Part shown: in pieces, positions 9,269 through 19,536 of the stretch | How the letters are laid out: each line of letters opens with the position of its first letter | Numbering within the stretch: position 1 is the stretch's first letter | Origin: Ferrovibrio sp. | Lineage (GTDB): Bacteria; Pseudomonadota; Alphaproteobacteria; Ferrovibrionales; Ferrovibrionaceae | Length of the DNA: 64,000 bases | Assembly (NCBI RefSeq): GCF_025869515.1 | Contig: NZ_JAOZVR010000053.1 | Coordinates: 1-64,000, forward strand | Reading direction: 5' to 3' | Made by a program: the position numbers and the translations under genes | Notes under the pieces: generated by a model | The model's input: the letters and a program-made list of their open reading frames with translations, nothing else | What the model was told of the DNA's origin: nothing | The model's database searches: none

Positions 9269-10959
9269 GGGGCATCCAGAAAACGGCTGAGCTGCTGCAG
9301 GGCGGCGCTCCAGTCGCCGGGCTGCGCCTGCCGGATCAGCCGCACCGAGTCATACCAGGGCGAGCGTGTGCCGGAGGCGGGCCAGTACCACATGCGGCCG
9401 CGCCCGACCGAGAGCAGGATATCGCAGGGCACGCCAAGCGCACCGGCAATATGCACGGTCGAATTGCTGCTGCTGACCACGGCATTGAGGGCGGCGACCT
9501 GCGCAGCCAGGCCATCGAGATCGCGCATCGCATCGATTTCGGTATCCTGGTGGATGGCGACGCCGTGGCGTTTGGCAAAGTCGGCGATCTCGGCTGCGAC
9601 ATCGCCGTATTGCAGCGACACCCAGACCAGGCCCGGCCGCTGCAGCACCGGCAGCAGGGTTTCCAGGCTGAGACTCTTGTAGTGGCCGACATGCCAGTTG
9701 GCGCTGCGCCAGGACAGGCCGACCAGCCTGTCGCCCGGGCGGCCCAGGGCCGCATAGCGGCGGCGCAGCTCTGTACTGCGCGCGGCATCGGCCTTCAGAT
9801 ATCGGCCATCGCTGCAGGCCGAGGGGTCCGTCCGCAGCCACTGGCCCAGGCTGCCGAAGGGGCATTGCATGTCCGCCGGAACAGTGGCGCCGCGTTCCAC
9901 GACGGTCACGCCCTCCTGCATCAGCGCACGGGCAAACAGCGGCACCAGGCGCGGCTCCACGGCAACGGTCACCGTGCCGGCAGCGCGCCGGATCGCATCG
10001 GGCAACATGGTGCCGTAGAGGATATGGTCGCCGATGCCCTGCTCACCCCACAGCAGCAGATGGCGCCCTTGCAGGGATGTGCCATCCCAGCGTGGCAAGC
10101 CGCCACCCCAGTCCTGTTCGCCGAAGCCATCGAAGCGCCAACGATGTTCGTATTCCTGCCAGCCGCGGGCGTAGTCGCCGATGGAGAGCAGGAACAGGCC
10201 ATAATCCATATGGGCTTCGGCCAGGTTGGGCCGGATTTCGAAAATCCGTTCGAAGGCCGCGCGCGCCGCAGCGGTGTCGTTGGTCAGACTGAGCGTATAG
10301 GCGAGATTCTTCTGTGCCTTGGCAAAGCCGGGCTGGATCGCCAGTGCGCGGCGATACCAGTTTGCCGCCTCGGCAAAGTCTTCATGCTCCAGCGCGTCAT
10401 TGCCGAGGCCATTGAGCGCCGCGACATCCTCGGGATTGAGGTCCAGCGTCGTCCGGAACGCCGCCACCGCGCCGGCCTTGTCGCCGTTGCGGCGCCGGGC
10501 GATACCCAGCATGCTGCGGATTTCCGCATTCTTCGGGTCCTCTGCCGCCGCTTCCTCGAACCAGACCACGGCTTCGGCTGTGGCGTCGCGGTCGAGCAGG
10601 CAGCGCCCTTTCTCGTATTTCAGCACCGGGCGCGGCAACACCGGCAGAATACGGTCCAGCAGGGCCTCGGCCTCATCCAGCCGGCGTTTTTCACGCAGCG
10701 TCCGCGCCAGCAGCTGTATGGCATAGATATGGTTGGGTGCCGCCTCGACCGCGGCGGTGAAATGCGCGATCGCCGCTTCGCCCTGCCGCTCCTGTCGCGC
10801 AATCAGTCCCAGCCGGATATGCGCCCAGACATTGCCGGCATCCAGCTTGAGCACGAGTTCGCAGGCTCGCCGGGCATCGCCAAAATGACCGCTCGCTTGG
10901 AGCTTCTTGGCGGTGGCAAGCGCCTGGCGGATTTTCTGGGCGATCCTGTCGGGCTGCAT
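9265..10959 (-). CDS. TPR protein with GT9-like domain
   Basis: TPR repeats, LLLWGEQGIGDHILYGTMLPDA, VSSSNSTVHIAGALGVPCDILLS. Confidence 0.85.
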   Translation of the reverse strand: MQPDRIAQKIRQALATAKKLQASGHFGDARRACELVLKLDAGNVWAHIRLGLIARQERQGEAAIAHFTAAVEAAPNHIYAIQLLARTLREKRRLDEAEALLDRILPVLPRPVLKYEKGRCLLDRDATAEAVVWFEEAAAEDPKNAEIRSMLGIARRRNGDKAGAVAAFRTTLDLNPEDVAALNGLGNDALEHEDFAEAANWYRRALAIQPGFAKAQKNLAYTLSLTNDTAAARAAFERIFEIRPNLAEAHMDYGLFLLSIGDYARGWQEYEHRWRFDGFGEQDWGGGLPRWDGTSLQGRHLLLWGEQGIGDHILYGTMLPDAIRRAAGTVTVAVEPRLVPLFARALMQEGVTVVERGATVPADMQCPFGSLGQWLRTDPSACSDGRYLKADAARSTELRRRYAALGRPGDRLVGLSWRSANWHVGHYKSLSLETLLPVLQRPGLVWVSLQYGDVAAEIADFAKRHGVAIHQDTEIDAMRDLDGLAAQVAALNAVVSSSNSTVHIAGALGVPCDILLSVGRGRMWYWPASGTRSPWYDSVRLIRQAQPGDWSAALQQLSRFLDAP

Positions 10960-11080
10960 GATATTCTGCCGACTGTTATGCCATGAGCGTTAATGGATTG
11001 GTAATCCCCGGCGATCCGGGAGTGCAGATGTGACCTTTCTCCGGATAGCCCCCGAGCCGGCCGAATCGGATTCCGGCGCC

Positions 11081-12520
11081 ATGACGCATACGGCACCGGA
11101 ACGGCTGGCCGGAGCCGCCGCCTATACCCGCGCCCTGCTGCAGGACTTCGGCGGTTATCTCCTCTCTCTCGGCCTGCTCAGCCTCGGCGGCATTCTGCTG
11201 CTGCCGATGATCACCGTCAGCCTGACGCCGGCCGAACTGGGCCTGTTCAGCCTGGTCGATACCGCGTTGACGCAGGGCCTCACGCTGGGGCTGCTCGGCC
11301 TGAAATTTTCCTATCTCTACTATTATGCCCACCTGCCGGCCGGCGAACGTCCGATGCTGCTCGGCAATACCCTGATCCTGAGCGGCGCGGGCAGCCTTGT
11401 CGTCGGGGCCCTGCTGGCCGGCCTGTTCGGCAACGCGGCCGTCATGGCGCAGTTCGATGCCGCGCCGCTGCCGATGGCCTGGCTGCTGATGCCGCTGCTG
11501 TTCACCGGCGCGGCGCAGGTGGTGCTGCTGACCGAACTGCGCGCCGCGCGCCATGTGAAACTGTCCGGCGTGATCGCCGCGGCACAGCTCGTGCTGCTGC
11601 TGGGCTGCAGCTACTGGATGGTGGTGGAGCAGGGTTACGGCCTGCCCGGCCTGCTCGGCGCGCAGCTGATCGCGCAGGGCATCGCCACCCTGGTCGCGCT
11701 GGTCCTGCTGCTGCCGCGGCTGACATTCGATTTCGATATCGCGCGATCGCAACGGCTGCTGCGTTATGGCCTGCCGATGATGGGCGGCCTGACATTGCGC
11801 TATGCGCTCGATACGATCTGCCGCTTCCTGATTGCGGCCCTGGTTTCGATCGAGGCGGCCGGCCTGTTCCTGGTGGTCAATCGCATCGCCTCGCTGTTCG
11901 AGAGCCTGCTGGCAATGCCCTTCCTGATGGCCTTCGGCAGCCTGGTGCATCACGCCCTGCGCCAATCCGATGCCGCGCGGATTCTCGGCCGCATCAGCAG
12001 CGTGATGCTGACCGCCGGCGCCAGCTTCGCACTCCTCCTGCTGGCGTTGCGCGAACCGCTGTTCCTGGTGCTGGCGCATGATCTGTTGCCCGGGAGTGCC
12101 GGCATGTTCGCGTTACTGCTGCTGTCCCGGCTGGTGATGACGGTACGCTCGCCGCTCACGGCTGGCATGCTGCGCGATGGCCGCACCGGCTGGGCGGTCG
12201 GCAACAGTGCCCTCGCACTGGCGCTGTTCCTCGCCGCCATCTGGCCGGCCGCATACCTCGCCGGGGCCACCGGCGCCGCCGCCGCACTGCTTGCCGCCAA
12301 TCTGTTCGCCAGCATCCGTCTCGGTCTGATTGCCCGGCCGCTCTGTCCGCAGCAAATCCAGCCGCAGGCCTGGATGCTGACCGCCCTGCTGGGAGGCGCC
12401 GCTGCCGCCATGCTGGTTTTCGGCGATCTTCCGCTGGTGGTCTGGAGCATGCTTCTGGTTGCAGCCGCCGCAATTGCGCTGCATCAATGCCGTCATGCCC
12501 GCGTCATCCCTGTATTATAG
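11081..12520 (+). CDS. Polysaccharide/oligosaccharide flippase-like membrane protein
   Basis: About 12 hydrophobic segments, Wzx/MATE-like; beside glycosyltransferase-like genes. Confidence 0.7.
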   Translation: MTHTAPERLAGAAAYTRALLQDFGGYLLSLGLLSLGGILLLPMITVSLTPAELGLFSLVDTALTQGLTLGLLGLKFSYLYYYAHLPAGERPMLLGNTLILSGAGSLVVGALLAGLFGNAAVMAQFDAAPLPMAWLLMPLLFTGAAQVVLLTELRAARHVKLSGVIAAAQLVLLLGCSYWMVVEQGYGLPGLLGAQLIAQGIATLVALVLLLPRLTFDFDIARSQRLLRYGLPMMGGLTLRYALDTICRFLIAALVSIEAAGLFLVVNRIASLFESLLAMPFLMAFGSLVHHALRQSDAARILGRISSVMLTAGASFALLLLALREPLFLVLAHDLLPGSAGMFALLLLSRLVMTVRSPLTAGMLRDGRTGWAVGNSALALALFLAAIWPAAYLAGATGAAAALLAANLFASIRLGLIARPLCPQQIQPQAWMLTALLGGAAAAMLVFGDLPLVVWSMLLVAAAAIALHQCRHARVIPVL

Positions 12521-12544
12521 CAGTATGGGCTATAGTGGTGCCGC

Positions 12545-15235
12545 ATGACGATTCGTAATCTCGACAAACTCTTCGCCCCGAAGTCGGTCGCCGTGATCGG
12601 CGCCTCGGGCACGCCCGCCCGCGTCGGCAGCGTCGTGCTCGACAATCTGGTCCGCGGCGGCTTCATCGGTGCGATCTGGCCGGTCAATCCGAAATACAAG
12701 ATTCTGCAGGGCCTGCCCTGCTACGCATCCGTGCGCGCCCTGCCCGGCATTCCCGACCTTGCCGTCATTGCCGTGCCGCCCGAGGCCGTTCCGGAGCAGA
12801 TCGAGCAGCTCGGCGCGCTCGGCTGCCGCGCCGCCGTGGTGCTGACCGCCGGACTGTCATCACAGAAAACCGCAGACGGCCGCAGCCTGCAGCAGGCCAT
12901 GCTGGATGCCGCCAAGCCCTACCTGCTGCGCATTCTCGGTCCCAACGGCATCGGCCTGCTGATTCCCGGCCTGAAGCTGAATGCCAGTTTCGCGCATACC
13001 GATGCGCAGCCCGGCCAACTCGCCTTCGTCAGCCAGTCGGGCGCGCTCTGCACCATCGTGCTCGACTGGGCCAAACAGCACGGCATCGGCTTCAGCCACT
13101 TCCTTTCGGTGGGCGATTCCGCCGACGTCGATTTCGGCGACATCATCGACTACCTCGCCACCGATCCGCAGACCCGCGCCATCCTGCTCTATATCGAGTC
13201 GGTGAAGAACGCGCGCAAATTCATGTCGGCCGCGCGGTCGGCCGCCCGCAACAAGCCGATCGTCGCGGTGAAATCCGGCCGCAATGCGCGCGCCGCCCAG
13301 GCCGCCGCCTCGCATACCGGCGCGCTGGCCGGCGGCGACGATGTCTACACCGCCGCCCTGCAACGCGCCGGTATCCTGCGCGTGGACGGCGTCGAGGAGT
13401 TGTTCGGCACCGTCGAGACGCTGGCGCGCAGCCGTCGCCTGCCGGGCGAACGGCTCGCCATCGTCACCAATGGCGGCGGCCCCGGCGTGATGGCGGTGGA
13501 TACCCTGATCGAACGCGGCGGCCGGATGGCCGACCTGCAGGCGACCACGCTGGCAGCGCTGGACCGCGTGCTGCCGCCGACCTGGTCGCACGGCAATCCG
13601 GTTGACATCATCGGCGATGCACCGAGCGAGCGTTATGCCGAAGCCCTGAAGATCGTGCTGGCCGATCCCGGCGTCGATGCCGTGCTGGTGATGCATGCGC
13701 CGACCGCAATCGTGCCGTCGCTGGCGCCGGCGCTGGCGGTGATCGAGGCGGCCCGCGGCTCGCCCAAGAATGTGCTGACCTGCTGGTCGGGCGGCGAAGC
13801 CGTGCAGGCGGCGCGCAAGGCCTTTGCCGAGGCCGGCCTCGTCTCCTACGAAACGCCCGATGCGGCGGCGCGCGCCTTCATGCATATGGTGAACTATCGC
13901 CGCAACATGCAGAACCTGATGGAAATCCCGGCCGAACTGCCGGTCGATTTCGAGCCCGACCATGCCACCGTGCGCAGCGTGATTGCCACGGCGCTGGGCG
14001 AAGGCCGCAGCATGCTGAACGAGATCGAGGGCAAACGGATTCTCGCGGCCTATGGCATCCCGGCAGTGCCGACCGAGGCGGCAGCCGATCCGGCCGCCGC
14101 CGTGGCGGCGGCGCAGCGCATCGGCTATCCGGTCGCGCTCAAGATACTCTCGCCCGACATCACGCATAAATCCGACGTCGGCGGAGTGGCGCTGAACCTG
14201 AGCAGCGAGGCCGAGCTGGTGACAGCGGCGGAAGCGATGCTGACCCGCGTGCGTCAGCGCCGGCCGGAAGCGCGCATCGACGGCTTTGCCATCCAGGCGA
14301 TGATCCGCCGCCCGCGCGCCCATGAGCTGATCGTCGGCGCGCTCACCGATCCGATCTTCGGCCCGGCCATCATGTTCGGCCAGGGCGGTGTCGGCGTCGA
14401 GGTCATCGGCGACCGCGCCGTGGCCCTGCCGCCGCTCAACATGCATCTGGCCCATGATCTGATCGACCGCACCAAAGTCAGCCGCCTGATGGCCGGCTAT
14501 CGCGATTTCCCGCCGGTGGACCGCGATGCACTGGCCGCGCTGCTGATCCGCGTCGCCCAGATGATCGCCGATCATGCCGAGATCGCCGAACTCGACATCA
14601 ACCCGCTTTATGCCGACGACCAGGGCATGATGGCGCTGGATGCCCGCATGGTGATCCGGCCCAGCACGGTGACCGGCCATGATCGGCTGGCGATCCGCCC
14701 CTATCCCAGCGGCCTGGAAGAGACCGTCACGCTGCGCAACGGCGAAACCGTGCTGCTGCGCCCGGTGCGGCCAGAGGACGAACCGGCGCATGAGGATTTC
14801 GTGCAGAGCGTCTCGGCCGAGGATTTCCGCCTGCGCTTCTTCTCGCCGATGCGCGCCCTGCCGCATACCGAAATGGCGCGTTTCACCCAGATCGATTACG
14901 AACGTGAGATGGCCTTCATCGCCACGCGGCCCAGTCCGGCCGGCGGCGACAGCCATGACGAGACGCTGGGCGTGGTGCGCGCCATCACCGATCCCGACAA
15001 CCTGCGCGCCGAATTCGCCGTGCTGGTCCGCACCGACATGAAGGGCCAGGGGCTGGGTGAATTCCTGATGCGCAAGATCATCGATTATTGCCGCCAGCGC
15101 GGCACCCGCGAGATCGTTGGCGACATCCTGCGCGAAAACCAGCCGATGCGGACGCTCGCCGCCGAACTGGGCTTCCAGACCGTGGGCGGTCAGGGCATGG
15201 ATGTGATCGAGGTGCGCCTGCCCCTGCAGGGCTGA
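12545..15235 (+). CDS. ADP-forming acyl-CoA synthetase fused to C-terminal GNAT domain (Pat-like)
   Basis: SVAVIGASGTPARVGSVVLDNL (CoA-binding), ATP-grasp domain (VALKILSPDITHKSDVGGVALNL), GNAT region VLVRTDMKGQGLGEFLMRKIIDYCRQRG. Confidence 0.9.
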   Translation: MTIRNLDKLFAPKSVAVIGASGTPARVGSVVLDNLVRGGFIGAIWPVNPKYKILQGLPCYASVRALPGIPDLAVIAVPPEAVPEQIEQLGALGCRAAVVLTAGLSSQKTADGRSLQQAMLDAAKPYLLRILGPNGIGLLIPGLKLNASFAHTDAQPGQLAFVSQSGALCTIVLDWAKQHGIGFSHFLSVGDSADVDFGDIIDYLATDPQTRAILLYIESVKNARKFMSAARSAARNKPIVAVKSGRNARAAQAAASHTGALAGGDDVYTAALQRAGILRVDGVEELFGTVETLARSRRLPGERLAIVTNGGGPGVMAVDTLIERGGRMADLQATTLAALDRVLPPTWSHGNPVDIIGDAPSERYAEALKIVLADPGVDAVLVMHAPTAIVPSLAPALAVIEAARGSPKNVLTCWSGGEAVQAARKAFAEAGLVSYETPDAAARAFMHMVNYRRNMQNLMEIPAELPVDFEPDHATVRSVIATALGEGRSMLNEIEGKRILAAYGIPAVPTEAAADPAAAVAAAQRIGYPVALKILSPDITHKSDVGGVALNLSSEAELVTAAEAMLTRVRQRRPEARIDGFAIQAMIRRPRAHELIVGALTDPIFGPAIMFGQGGVGVEVIGDRAVALPPLNMHLAHDLIDRTKVSRLMAGYRDFPPVDRDALAALLIRVAQMIADHAEIAELDINPLYADDQGMMALDARMVIRPSTVTGHDRLAIRPYPSGLEETVTLRNGETVLLRPVRPEDEPAHEDFVQSVSAEDFRLRFFSPMRALPHTEMARFTQIDYEREMAFIATRPSPAGGDSHDETLGVVRAITDPDNLRAEFAVLVRTDMKGQGLGEFLMRKIIDYCRQRGTREIVGDILRENQPMRTLAAELGFQTVGGQGMDVIEVRLPLQG

Positions 15236-15390
15236 AAACCTGACCTTTGTCGACTTTTCACCAGGGTTTTCTGTCCCAGGGTTCCGGTGGGGTTGCCGCG
15301 GCCCGCCCCCCTCTCTATCTTAACCGGTAATCCGCACCGGGCGACCGGCCCGGTGACTGTGCCCCTGTTTCCAGAGATGATCGTCCAGAG

Positions 15391-16383
15391 ATGATCGATC
15401 CGTTCGGCCGTTCGATTTCCTACCTCCGCGTATCGGTCACCGACCGCTGCGACTTCCGCTGCGTCTACTGCATGGCGGAAGACATGACCTTCCTGCCCAA
15501 GGCCGACGTGCTGAGCCTGGAAGAACTCGACCGGCTCTGCTCGGCTTTCGTGGGCATGGGTGTGCGCAAGCTGCGGCTGACCGGCGGCGAGCCGCTGGTG
15601 CGGCGCGGCATCATGACCCTGATCGACAGCCTCGGCCGCCACCTGAAGACGGGTGCGCTGGACGAACTGACGCTGACCACCAACGGCAGCCAGCTGGAGA
15701 AATATGCCGCCGGCCTCGCCGCGGCCGGCGTGAAACGCATCAATGTCTCGCTCGATACGCTGGATAGCGACAAGTTCACCGAGCTCACCCGCTGGGGCAA
15801 GCTCGACAAGGTGCTGACCGGGCTGCAGGCCGCCAGGGCGGCGGGCCTGCAGGTCAAGATCAATGCGGTGGCGCTGCGCGGCGTCAACGACATGGAGTTC
15901 GACAACCTGATCGCCTGGTGCGGCGATGAAGGCTTCGACCTCGTGCTGATCGAGGTGATGCCGATGGGCGAGATCGGCGAGGCCGCGCGTATCGACCAGT
16001 ATATGCCGCTGTCGATGGCGCGCGCGCAGATCCAGCGCAAATGGACACTGGAAGAGACCGACTACAAGACCGGCGGTCCGGCGCGCTATTACACCGTTGC
16101 CGAGACCGGCCGTCGCCTGGGCTTCATCACGCCGCTGACTCATAATTTCTGCGAAAGCTGCAACCGCGTGCGGCTCACCTGCACCGGCACGCTCTATATG
16201 TGCCTGGGCCAGAACGACGCCGCCGACCTGCGCGGCCCCCTGCGCATGTCGGAAAGCGATGCGCCGCTGGAACAGGCCATCAGCGCCGCCATCGCCCGCA
16301 AGCCCAAGGGCCATGACTTCATCATCGACCGCCGCCACGCCCCCACGGCGGTACCGCGCCACATGAGCGTGACGGGCGGTTGA
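15391..16383 (+). CDS. moaA: GTP 3',8-cyclase MoaA
   Basis: Radical SAM CxxxCxxC ([10 protein letters not shown]), [14 protein letters not shown]-terminal [21 protein letters not shown]. Confidence 0.95.
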   Translation: MIDPFGRSISYLRVSVTDRCDFRCVYCMAEDMTFLPKADVLSLEELDRLCSAFVGMGVRKLRLTGGEPLVRRGIMTLIDSLGRHLKTGALDELTLTTNGSQLEKYAAGLAAAGVKRINVSLDTLDSDKFTELTRWGKLDKVLTGLQAARAAGLQVKINAVALRGVNDMEFDNLIAWCGDEGFDLVLIEVMPMGEIGEAARIDQYMPLSMARAQIQRKWTLEETDYKTGGPARYYTVAETGRRLGFITPLTHNFCESCNRVRLTCTGTLYMCLGQNDAADLRGPLRMSESDAPLEQAISAAIARKPKGHDFIIDRRHAPTAVPRHMSVTGG

Positions 16384-16419
16384 TTAAGACCGGCGGTTGA
16401 TTAAGACCGGCAGCTGAAT

Positions 16420-17994
16420 TCAGTCCCTCGTCACGCCGTTGGCCAGCGTGTACTGGTCGGCGCGGGCCCTGTAGCTGAAACCCTTGCGCAGGGCCCAGCT
16501 CGTCACCTCGATATGCAGCGGGATCAGCGCCTGGTCGTCCAGCGCCATCTTGGAGCCCTGCTGCAGCAGCATCTCGCGCCGACCCGCATCCACCGTGCGC
16601 AGGGCCTCCTCGACCACGGCATCCAGCGCCGGATTGGAATAACGCGTCTTGTTGGCGGCGCCGAAGCCCTTCTCCCTGTTCACCGTGGTGACGATCGAGC
16701 GCAGCGGATTCGACATCTCGCCAGTGCCGGCTGCCCAGCCGACCAGGCCGGCGGAATATTTGAACTCGTCGCGGTTCTTGAAGAACACCGTGGCATTCAC
16801 CGCATCCACCTTGGTCTTCACGCCGATGCGCGTCCATTGCGAGGCGATGGCCTGCGCCACCTCGGCATCGTTGATGTAGCGATTGTTCGGCGAGCCCAGC
16901 GTGATCGAGAAACCGTTCGGATAGCCGGCCTCGGCCAGCAGCTTCTTGGCGGCATCCGGATTATACGATGTCGGCACGGCATCCTTGCGGGTGCCGAACA
17001 TCGGGCTGGGCAGGAAATCGCCGGCTGGCTTGCCGAGGCCCTCCATGATGCGGCTGGTGATGGCATCGCGGTTGATCGCCAGCGACAGCGCCTTGCGCAC
17101 GCGCACGTCGCGCAGGGGGTTTTTGCCATCGGTATCGGGGATGCCGGCGGTCGGCTCCGACTGGTCCAGTGAAATATAGATCAGCCGGTTCGACACCGTC
17201 TGGCTGATCTTCACATTCGGATTCTCGCCCAGCTTCTTCATGTCGGCCGGCGGCGGATTCTCGATCATGTCGACATCGCCGGCCAGCAAGGCCGCGACAC
17301 GCGCCGCGTCGTTCGACATCGGCCGGTAGATCACCTGGCTCCAGGTCGGCTTGCCGCCCCAGTAAGCCGGATTGCCGGCCAGCACCAGGCGGTTGCCGCG
17401 CGTCCATTCGACGAATTTATACGGCCCGGTGCCGACCAGGCCCTCGCCGCGGTTGAGCGCCTCGGTGGTCACACCTTCGGCGACATCGGCCCTGGCCACC
17501 TTGGACGACATGATGGCGACGCGGCTGAGATCGTTGGGCAGCAATGGCGTGGGGGCTTTGGTGAGGAAATGCACGGTATGATCGTCGATCACCTTCACCT
17601 CGCTGACCGTGCGGGTGAACAGCGTGAAGGGCGACGGGCTGTTCGGCACCTTGGCCGGGCGCGCCAGCGAGAAGACCACATCGGCCGCGGTGAACGGCGA
17701 GCCATCGTGGAATTTGACGCCCTTGCGCAGCCTGAATTCCCAGGTGGTGTCGTCCAGCGTCTTCCAGCTTTCCGCCAGGCCGGGCGTCAGTTTCTGCGTC
17801 TCGTCCTGGCGGATCAGCGTGTCGAAGATCGAATAGGCGATCTGGTTGTTGACCGTCAGGTTGAAATAATACGGATCGAGCGAATTCAGTTCGGTCGACA
17901 GGCCGATGCGCAGCTCCTGCGCCTGCGCCGCCGCACCGAAACCGAACACCAGACCCGCCGCGGCAACCGCCGCCTTCCAACCCGACATCGTCAT
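16420..17994 (-). CDS. Peptide/nickel-type ABC transporter substrate-binding protein
   Basis: Signal peptide plus SBP family 5 motifs; paralog of 19537..21132. Confidence 0.9.
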   Translation of the reverse strand: MTMSGWKAAVAAAGLVFGFGAAAQAQELRIGLSTELNSLDPYYFNLTVNNQIAYSIFDTLIRQDETQKLTPGLAESWKTLDDTTWEFRLRKGVKFHDGSPFTAADVVFSLARPAKVPNSPSPFTLFTRTVSEVKVIDDHTVHFLTKAPTPLLPNDLSRVAIMSSKVARADVAEGVTTEALNRGEGLVGTGPYKFVEWTRGNRLVLAGNPAYWGGKPTWSQVIYRPMSNDAARVAALLAGDVDMIENPPPADMKKLGENPNVKISQTVSNRLIYISLDQSEPTAGIPDTDGKNPLRDVRVRKALSLAINRDAITSRIMEGLGKPAGDFLPSPMFGTRKDAVPTSYNPDAAKKLLAEAGYPNGFSITLGSPNNRYINDAEVAQAIASQWTRIGVKTKVDAVNATVFFKNRDEFKYSAGLVGWAAGTGEMSNPLRSIVTTVNREKGFGAANKTRYSNPALDAVVEEALRTVDAGRREMLLQQGSKMALDDQALIPLHIEVTSWALRKGFSYRARADQYTLANGVTRD

Positions 17995-18024
17995 GACGCA
18001 ATCCTCTGTTCTATTTTACAGTCA

Positions 18025-18534
18025 CTATTTGAGCGTGATCCGATGCGCGAAACTCTGCCCGTCGGAAATGGTCAGCTCCTCGAAACCCAGCATGCGCACC
18101 AGGTCGAGGAAAGTCAAAACGTCCTGCAGGCCCTTCTCGCGGAAGACCGGCGTGCCGCGCGCCATGCTGGTCATATGCGCCAGCACGGCGCGGGCCTGGT
18201 ACAGACCCTGGAAACCGTTCTGGCCGATGGCAACGATGATCAGTCGCTCGGAGGTCTCGCCCTTGGCGAACACGACAAACGGCGGCGCATAGGGCCGCGC
18301 ATTCTGCTGGTAGGCCAGGCCGGTGACGAAGCCCAGCCGCAGCTCGCCGGTCGCCTGCGGCATCACCGCCGCGCGCGTCGCGTAGTCCTCCTGCGAGGTG
18401 ATCGGCGGGTAGTAATAGCCGGCATGGCGGTCGGCGTCCTGTGCGCCGGCCGCTCCGGCGAGCAAAGTGGCCGTCAACAGGAGCGCGGCCCGCACCTGCA
18501 GCATGACGCGCGGCATAACAGATCGTGTCGGCAT
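18025..18534 (-). CDS. Hypothetical secreted protein
   Basis: N-terminal signal peptide ([34 protein letters not shown]). Confidence 0.6.
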   Translation of the reverse strand: MPTRSVMPRVMLQVRAALLLTATLLAGAAGAQDADRHAGYYYPPITSQEDYATRAAVMPQATGELRLGFVTGLAYQQNARPYAPPFVVFAKGETSERLIIVAIGQNGFQGLYQARAVLAHMTSMARGTPVFREKGLQDVLTFLDLVRMLGFEELTISDGQSFAHRITLK

Positions 18535-18669
18535 CCCCGGTCCCCCATGGTATCGCCCCGTCCAGCCGGCAGTGTCATCCGGGACTGTCCGCCCCCTGTC
18601 CCACTGGCTATACTGCCGGGGATTTCAGGTCTGACGTCTTCCCATCCTGGCTGGCGGGCACGTATTCGC

Positions 18670-19440
18670 ATGACGCAGTTTAGCAAGATCGCCTTTGTCG
18701 CGGCCAGAGGCGATACCGCCGAAGCCGCCCGCGCGAGGCTGGCCTCGCGCTATGGCGATGCGGCGCCGGAAAAGGCCGATGTCATCGTGGCGCTGGGCGG
18801 CGACGGCTTCATGCTGCAGACCCTGCACCAGTATATGACCAGCCGGATTCCGATCTACGGCATGAACCAGGGCACGCTCGGCTTCCTGATGAACGAATAC
18901 CGGGAAGACAGCCTGGTGGAACGGCTGGCCGAAGCGCAGGCCGCCACCGTGCATCCCCTGCGCATGCGCGCCGTCACCCTCAACGGCGAGCAGCATGAGG
19001 CGCTGGCGATCAACGAGGTGGCGCTGCTGCGCCAGACCCGCCAGACCGCCAAGCTGCGCATTTCGATCGATGGCCGCGTGCGCGTGGAGGAACTGGTCTG
19101 CGACGGCGCCCTGGTGGCGACGCCGGCCGGCAGCACGGCCTATAACCTGTCCGCCCATGGCCCGGTGCTGCCGCTCTCGGCCGGCGCCCTGGCGCTGACG
19201 CCGATCAGCGCCTTCCGGCCCCGGCGCTGGCGCGGCGCCCTGCTCGGGCGCAACGCCACGGTGAAGATCGACGTGCTGGAAACCGCCAAGCGGCCGGTCT
19301 CGGCCACCGCGGATTTCAACGAGGTGCGCGACGTGGCCAGCGTCGAAATCCGCGAGGCGCCGGAAATCGACCTGATCCTGCTGTTCGATGCCGGGCACAG
19401 CCTGGAAGAGCGCATCCTCAGCGAACAGTTCCTGACATAA
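18670..19440 (+). CDS. nadK: NAD kinase
   Basis: [53 protein letters not shown] at 18670. Confidence 0.93.
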   Translation: MTQFSKIAFVAARGDTAEAARARLASRYGDAAPEKADVIVALGGDGFMLQTLHQYMTSRIPIYGMNQGTLGFLMNEYREDSLVERLAEAQAATVHPLRMRAVTLNGEQHEALAINEVALLRQTRQTAKLRISIDGRVRVEELVCDGALVATPAGSTAYNLSAHGPVLPLSAGALALTPISAFRPRRWRGALLGRNATVKIDVLETAKRPVSATADFNEVRDVASVEIREAPEIDLILLFDAGHSLEERILSEQFLT

Positions 19441-19517
19441 AAAAACGCCGCGGAATTGCTTCCGCGGCCCCGTCCTGACATAAAAAAACGCCGCGGAATT
19501 GCTTCCGCGGCGTTTGT
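19431..19517. repeat. 43-bp-period duplication of the nadK 3' end plus terminator hairpin
   Basis: CCTGACATAAAAAAACGCCGCGGAATTGCTTCCGCGG occurs at 19431-19467 and 19474-19510; second copy extends into CGTTT to complete a CCGCGG hairpin terminator. Confidence 0.9.
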
Positions 19518-19536
19518 ACCTGGCTTTCACACCGCG

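Noticed and set aside
12860-14956. 698-aa minus-strand ORF opposite the acyl-CoA synthetase/GNAT gene
   Set aside because: Shadow ORF; plus-strand protein has clear domains.
17569-18669. N-terminal extension of nadK ORF to 17569
   Set aside because: Overlaps the SBP and secreted-protein genes antisense; ATG 18670 fits NAD kinase length.
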